In this document: positions 6,064-7,552 of the stretch, in pieces
How positions within the stretch are numbered: position 1 is the first letter of the stretch
Layout: every line of letters starts with the position of its first letter
Assembly: GCA_903907665.1 (NCBI GenBank)
Contig: CAIVOW010000197.1
Coordinates: 1-7,552, forward strand
Length of the DNA: 7,552 nt
Reading direction: 5' to 3'
From: an uncultured Actinomycetes bacterium
GTDB lineage: Bacteria > Actinomycetota > Actinomycetes > Nanopelagicales > Nanopelagicaceae
Notes under the pieces: generated by a model
The model's input: only the letters and a program-made list of their open reading frames with translations
Told to the model about the DNA's origin: nothing
The model's database searches: none
Program-made: the position numbers and the translations under genes

Positions 6064-6722
6064 GAGATATTAACTTCACCTGCGTGGTTTTGAAGAACGA
6101 TAGAAACAATTCCAACTTCCCCATCATTTTCTGATGGATCAACAAACTCAATATCTATTTCACCAAGGTGAGTTTCGATATCTCCACCGAGCCACTCTTC
6201 AATTGCCTGGCGAGTTCCAGCAATAATAATTTTTTCAATACGTGAGCGGGCACTTCCATCAGCAGATGGGTGATCAGTTGAAAGCCATTGCACAAAGAAT
6301 GGAAGTTGTTCGTTATGCAACAACTCAATAATTCCAAGTTGCTTCCATTTTAAATCTGTTCCATCCGGACGGCGACGATGTCCTTCAACAGCTTCGCGAC
6401 CAATCCGGGTTTCAAGCTTAGAAATATCTTTTGTTGAAAGAACCCATGACAACCAACCGCCACCTTCAGCTGCTTTTTTAGATACTGCTTTACCAAATGG
6501 TGTTTGTTCTGCTGCTGGATGATCGAGGGCACACACAACTTCGATGTATTGGCCACCAACAAGTGGCGCAGTGAAGTTACGTGTTCCAAAGCGAGGGTGA
6601 ATACCACCGTCTACAAAGGCCGTTCCAATTTGAGATCCGATTCGTTGCACGACATCTGAAATCTGATCGTGGGTGGTGGCATAAGAGACGTGGTCTAAGC
6701 GCATGAGTAGATTCTGCACCAT
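6060..6722 (-). CDS. VOC-superfamily (glyoxalase-like) protein
   Basis: This 220-residue protein belongs to the vicinal oxygen chelate fold and resembles the Glyoxalase_3-type domain; its substrate is unknown. Family marks are the opening LDHVSYA with a likely metal ligand H11, GGIHPRFGTRN (39-49), YIEVV (59-63, candidate ligand E61), and LPFFVQW (140-146) followed by HPS (151-153). The C-terminal third (from about 162) resembles a second half-domain. The start is uncertain: ATG 6722 is the longest option, but ATG 6704 (MRLDHV) puts the first residue just before the conserved LDHV, as is common in the family. Neither has a clear ribosome site. It follows holB after 84 bp on the same strand and shares the TTAA stop overlap with the small secreted protein gene. 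Confidence 0.8.
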   Translation of the reverse strand: MVQNLLMRLDHVSYATTHDQISDVVQRIGSQIGTAFVDGGIHPRFGTRNFTAPLVGGQYIEVVCALDHPAAEQTPFGKAVSKKAAEGGGWLSWVLSTKDISKLETRIGREAVEGHRRRPDGTDLKWKQLGIIELLHNEQLPFFVQWLSTDHPSADGSARSRIEKIIIAGTRQAIEEWLGGDIETHLGEIDIEFVDPSENDGEVGIVSIVLQNHAGEVNIS

Positions 6723-6806
6723 TAAAAGGGGTGCTCTTTACCAACTATGCATCTATTCACACGGGGAAAAAGAACAAAATCGTTATAAAGATGGGATTTT
6801 CGGGAC

Positions 6807-7552
6807 CTACCGCAGGGCCACCATCAAAGCCTCAAGGGTTAATAATGGCGCAGCATTTCGCGAAAGTCGCGTTCGAGCTTCCATAATCGCATCAATTTTC
6901 TCAAGGATTTTCACCTTATCCGCGGCGCTCCCGCCCGCCGCCGGGGAAACCAACTGGTCCCGATACTTCACGGCAATATCCAACAACACTGTATCCAAGG
7001 CATCTTGCACCATTCGAGTTTGTCGAGACTTTTGTCCCTTTTCTAACTCTTTGATTGCTTTACTTCCACCCGCAGTTAACTTACTACCCTGCTGGCCCCA
7101 CGCCTCTTTTGCTTTGCGAATCTCTTCATCATTGTTCGCTTCGGCAACAGCTTCTGCGCCGCTCTTCGCTAACTCCACGATTTTTGCTGCGGCAGCAAAT
7201 GCCGATGCCACATCCTTGATCTCAAATGGCAATCTCAAAATTTCAGCCGACGTGGTTACTTCTAGTGAGGCTGGAGCCACAAAAGATAGATTACGAACTC
7301 GACTACGAATAGTCGAAATAACATCGGCATCTGAAGGAGCACATAAAATCCAGACTGTCCGAAGACCAGGTTCTTCAATCGCTTTCAAAAGTGCATTCCC
7401 CGCTGAATCCGTTAAGCGTTCAGCACTTTCCAAAATCACGACACGATAAGGAGATGTTGATGGACTCCATGATGCTCGCTGCACCAATTCACGCACATCA
7501 TCAATTTTGATTGATAAGCCATCTGTTTGAATTAACTCTAAATCTCCGTGCG
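6807..7552 (-). CDS. holB: DNA polymerase III delta' subunit, C-terminal part
   Basis: This is part of the clamp loader that places the sliding clamp on DNA during replication. The window holds the last 248 or so codons; the frame stays open to base 7552, so the N-terminus with the nucleotide-binding-fold start lies outside. The preserved AAA+ region reads DVRELVQRASWSP, then YRVVILESAERLTDSAGNALLKAIEEP, the segment that carries the equivalent of motif II. TIRSRVRNL follows: the clamp-loader SRC motif appears as SRV, keeping the arginine finger but not the cysteine. A helical C-terminal domain follows, rich in Ala/Lys/Glu. DnaX is a paralogue with a similar core, but the missing DEVH-like box and the early end at about 248 residues favour delta'. 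The GTG at 7496 is internal, not the start. Confidence 0.88.
   Translation of the reverse strand, partial: HGDLELIQTDGLSIKIDDVRELVQRASWSPSTSPYRVVILESAERLTDSAGNALLKAIEEPGLRTVWILCAPSDADVISTIRSRVRNLSFVAPASLEVTTSAEILRLPFEIKDVASAFAAAAKIVELAKSGAEAVAEANNDEEIRKAKEAWGQQGSKLTAGGSKAIKELEKGQKSRQTRMVQDALDTVLLDIAVKYRDQLVSPAAGGSAADKVKILEKIDAIMEARTRLSRNAAPLLTLEALMVALR

Noticed and set aside
6723..6806. A TATAAC -10-like hexamer (minus strand, 6787-6782) between holB and the VOC gene.
   Set aside because: No -35 box at a usable distance, so it is not called as a promoter; the gap shows no RNA gene or terminator.
6703..7449. A 248-codon plus-strand open frame antisense to holB.
   Set aside because: Its product is a low-complexity Ser/Ala/Arg-rich string with no family motif, and the opposite strand encodes a clear delta' subunit.

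Overview
The window looks like an ordinary chromosomal stretch of a low-GC, probably planktonic actinobacterium. The pointers are an actinobacterial-type RhlE-like DEAD-box helicase (motif V reads ARGIHVDD), an actinobacterial MurT/GatD pair, a moderate GC content and apparently leaderless promoters. A freshwater acI/Nanopelagicales-like lineage would fit, but that placement is inferred from style alone. I see no insertion sequence, integrase, CRISPR array, phage gene or toxin pair.

Layout from left to right. (1) Bases 1-1854, minus: a DEAD-box RNA helicase with a very long basic low-complexity tail that runs off the left edge. (2) 1855-2028: a spacer with a 9-bp inverted repeat just before the helicase start, a 12-bp palindrome, and a hairpin behind gatD. 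(3) 2029-4339, minus: three genes joined by start/stop overlaps, apt - murT - gatD, ending in the lipid II amidation enzyme. (4) 4340-4420: a compact divergent promoter region whose two predicted -35 boxes overlap. (5) 4421-5653, plus: a 12-TM MFS transporter. (6) 5660-5734, minus: tRNA-Thr(CGT) with encoded CCA. (7) 5827-6063, plus: a small predicted secreted Ser/Thr-rich protein. It converges on, and shares a 4-bp TTAA stop overlap with, (8) 6060-6722, minus: a VOC/glyoxalase-like protein. (9) 6807-7552, minus: the C-terminal part of the DNA polymerase III delta' subunit, cut by the right edge.

The only clear functional unit is apt-murT-gatD. MurT and GatD form the complex that converts D-glutamate in lipid II to D-isoglutamine, while Apt salvages adenine to AMP. 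Their coupling is tight, with 4-nt and 1-nt overlaps and one leaderless-type promoter. The other genes are single housekeeping or accessory genes. I found no convincing new multi-gene system. The points most worth a second look are the altered cysteine spacing in the MurT zinc ribbon, the apt/murT/gatD coupling, the helicase leader hairpin and repetitive tail, the back-to-back promoters and the small exported protein.
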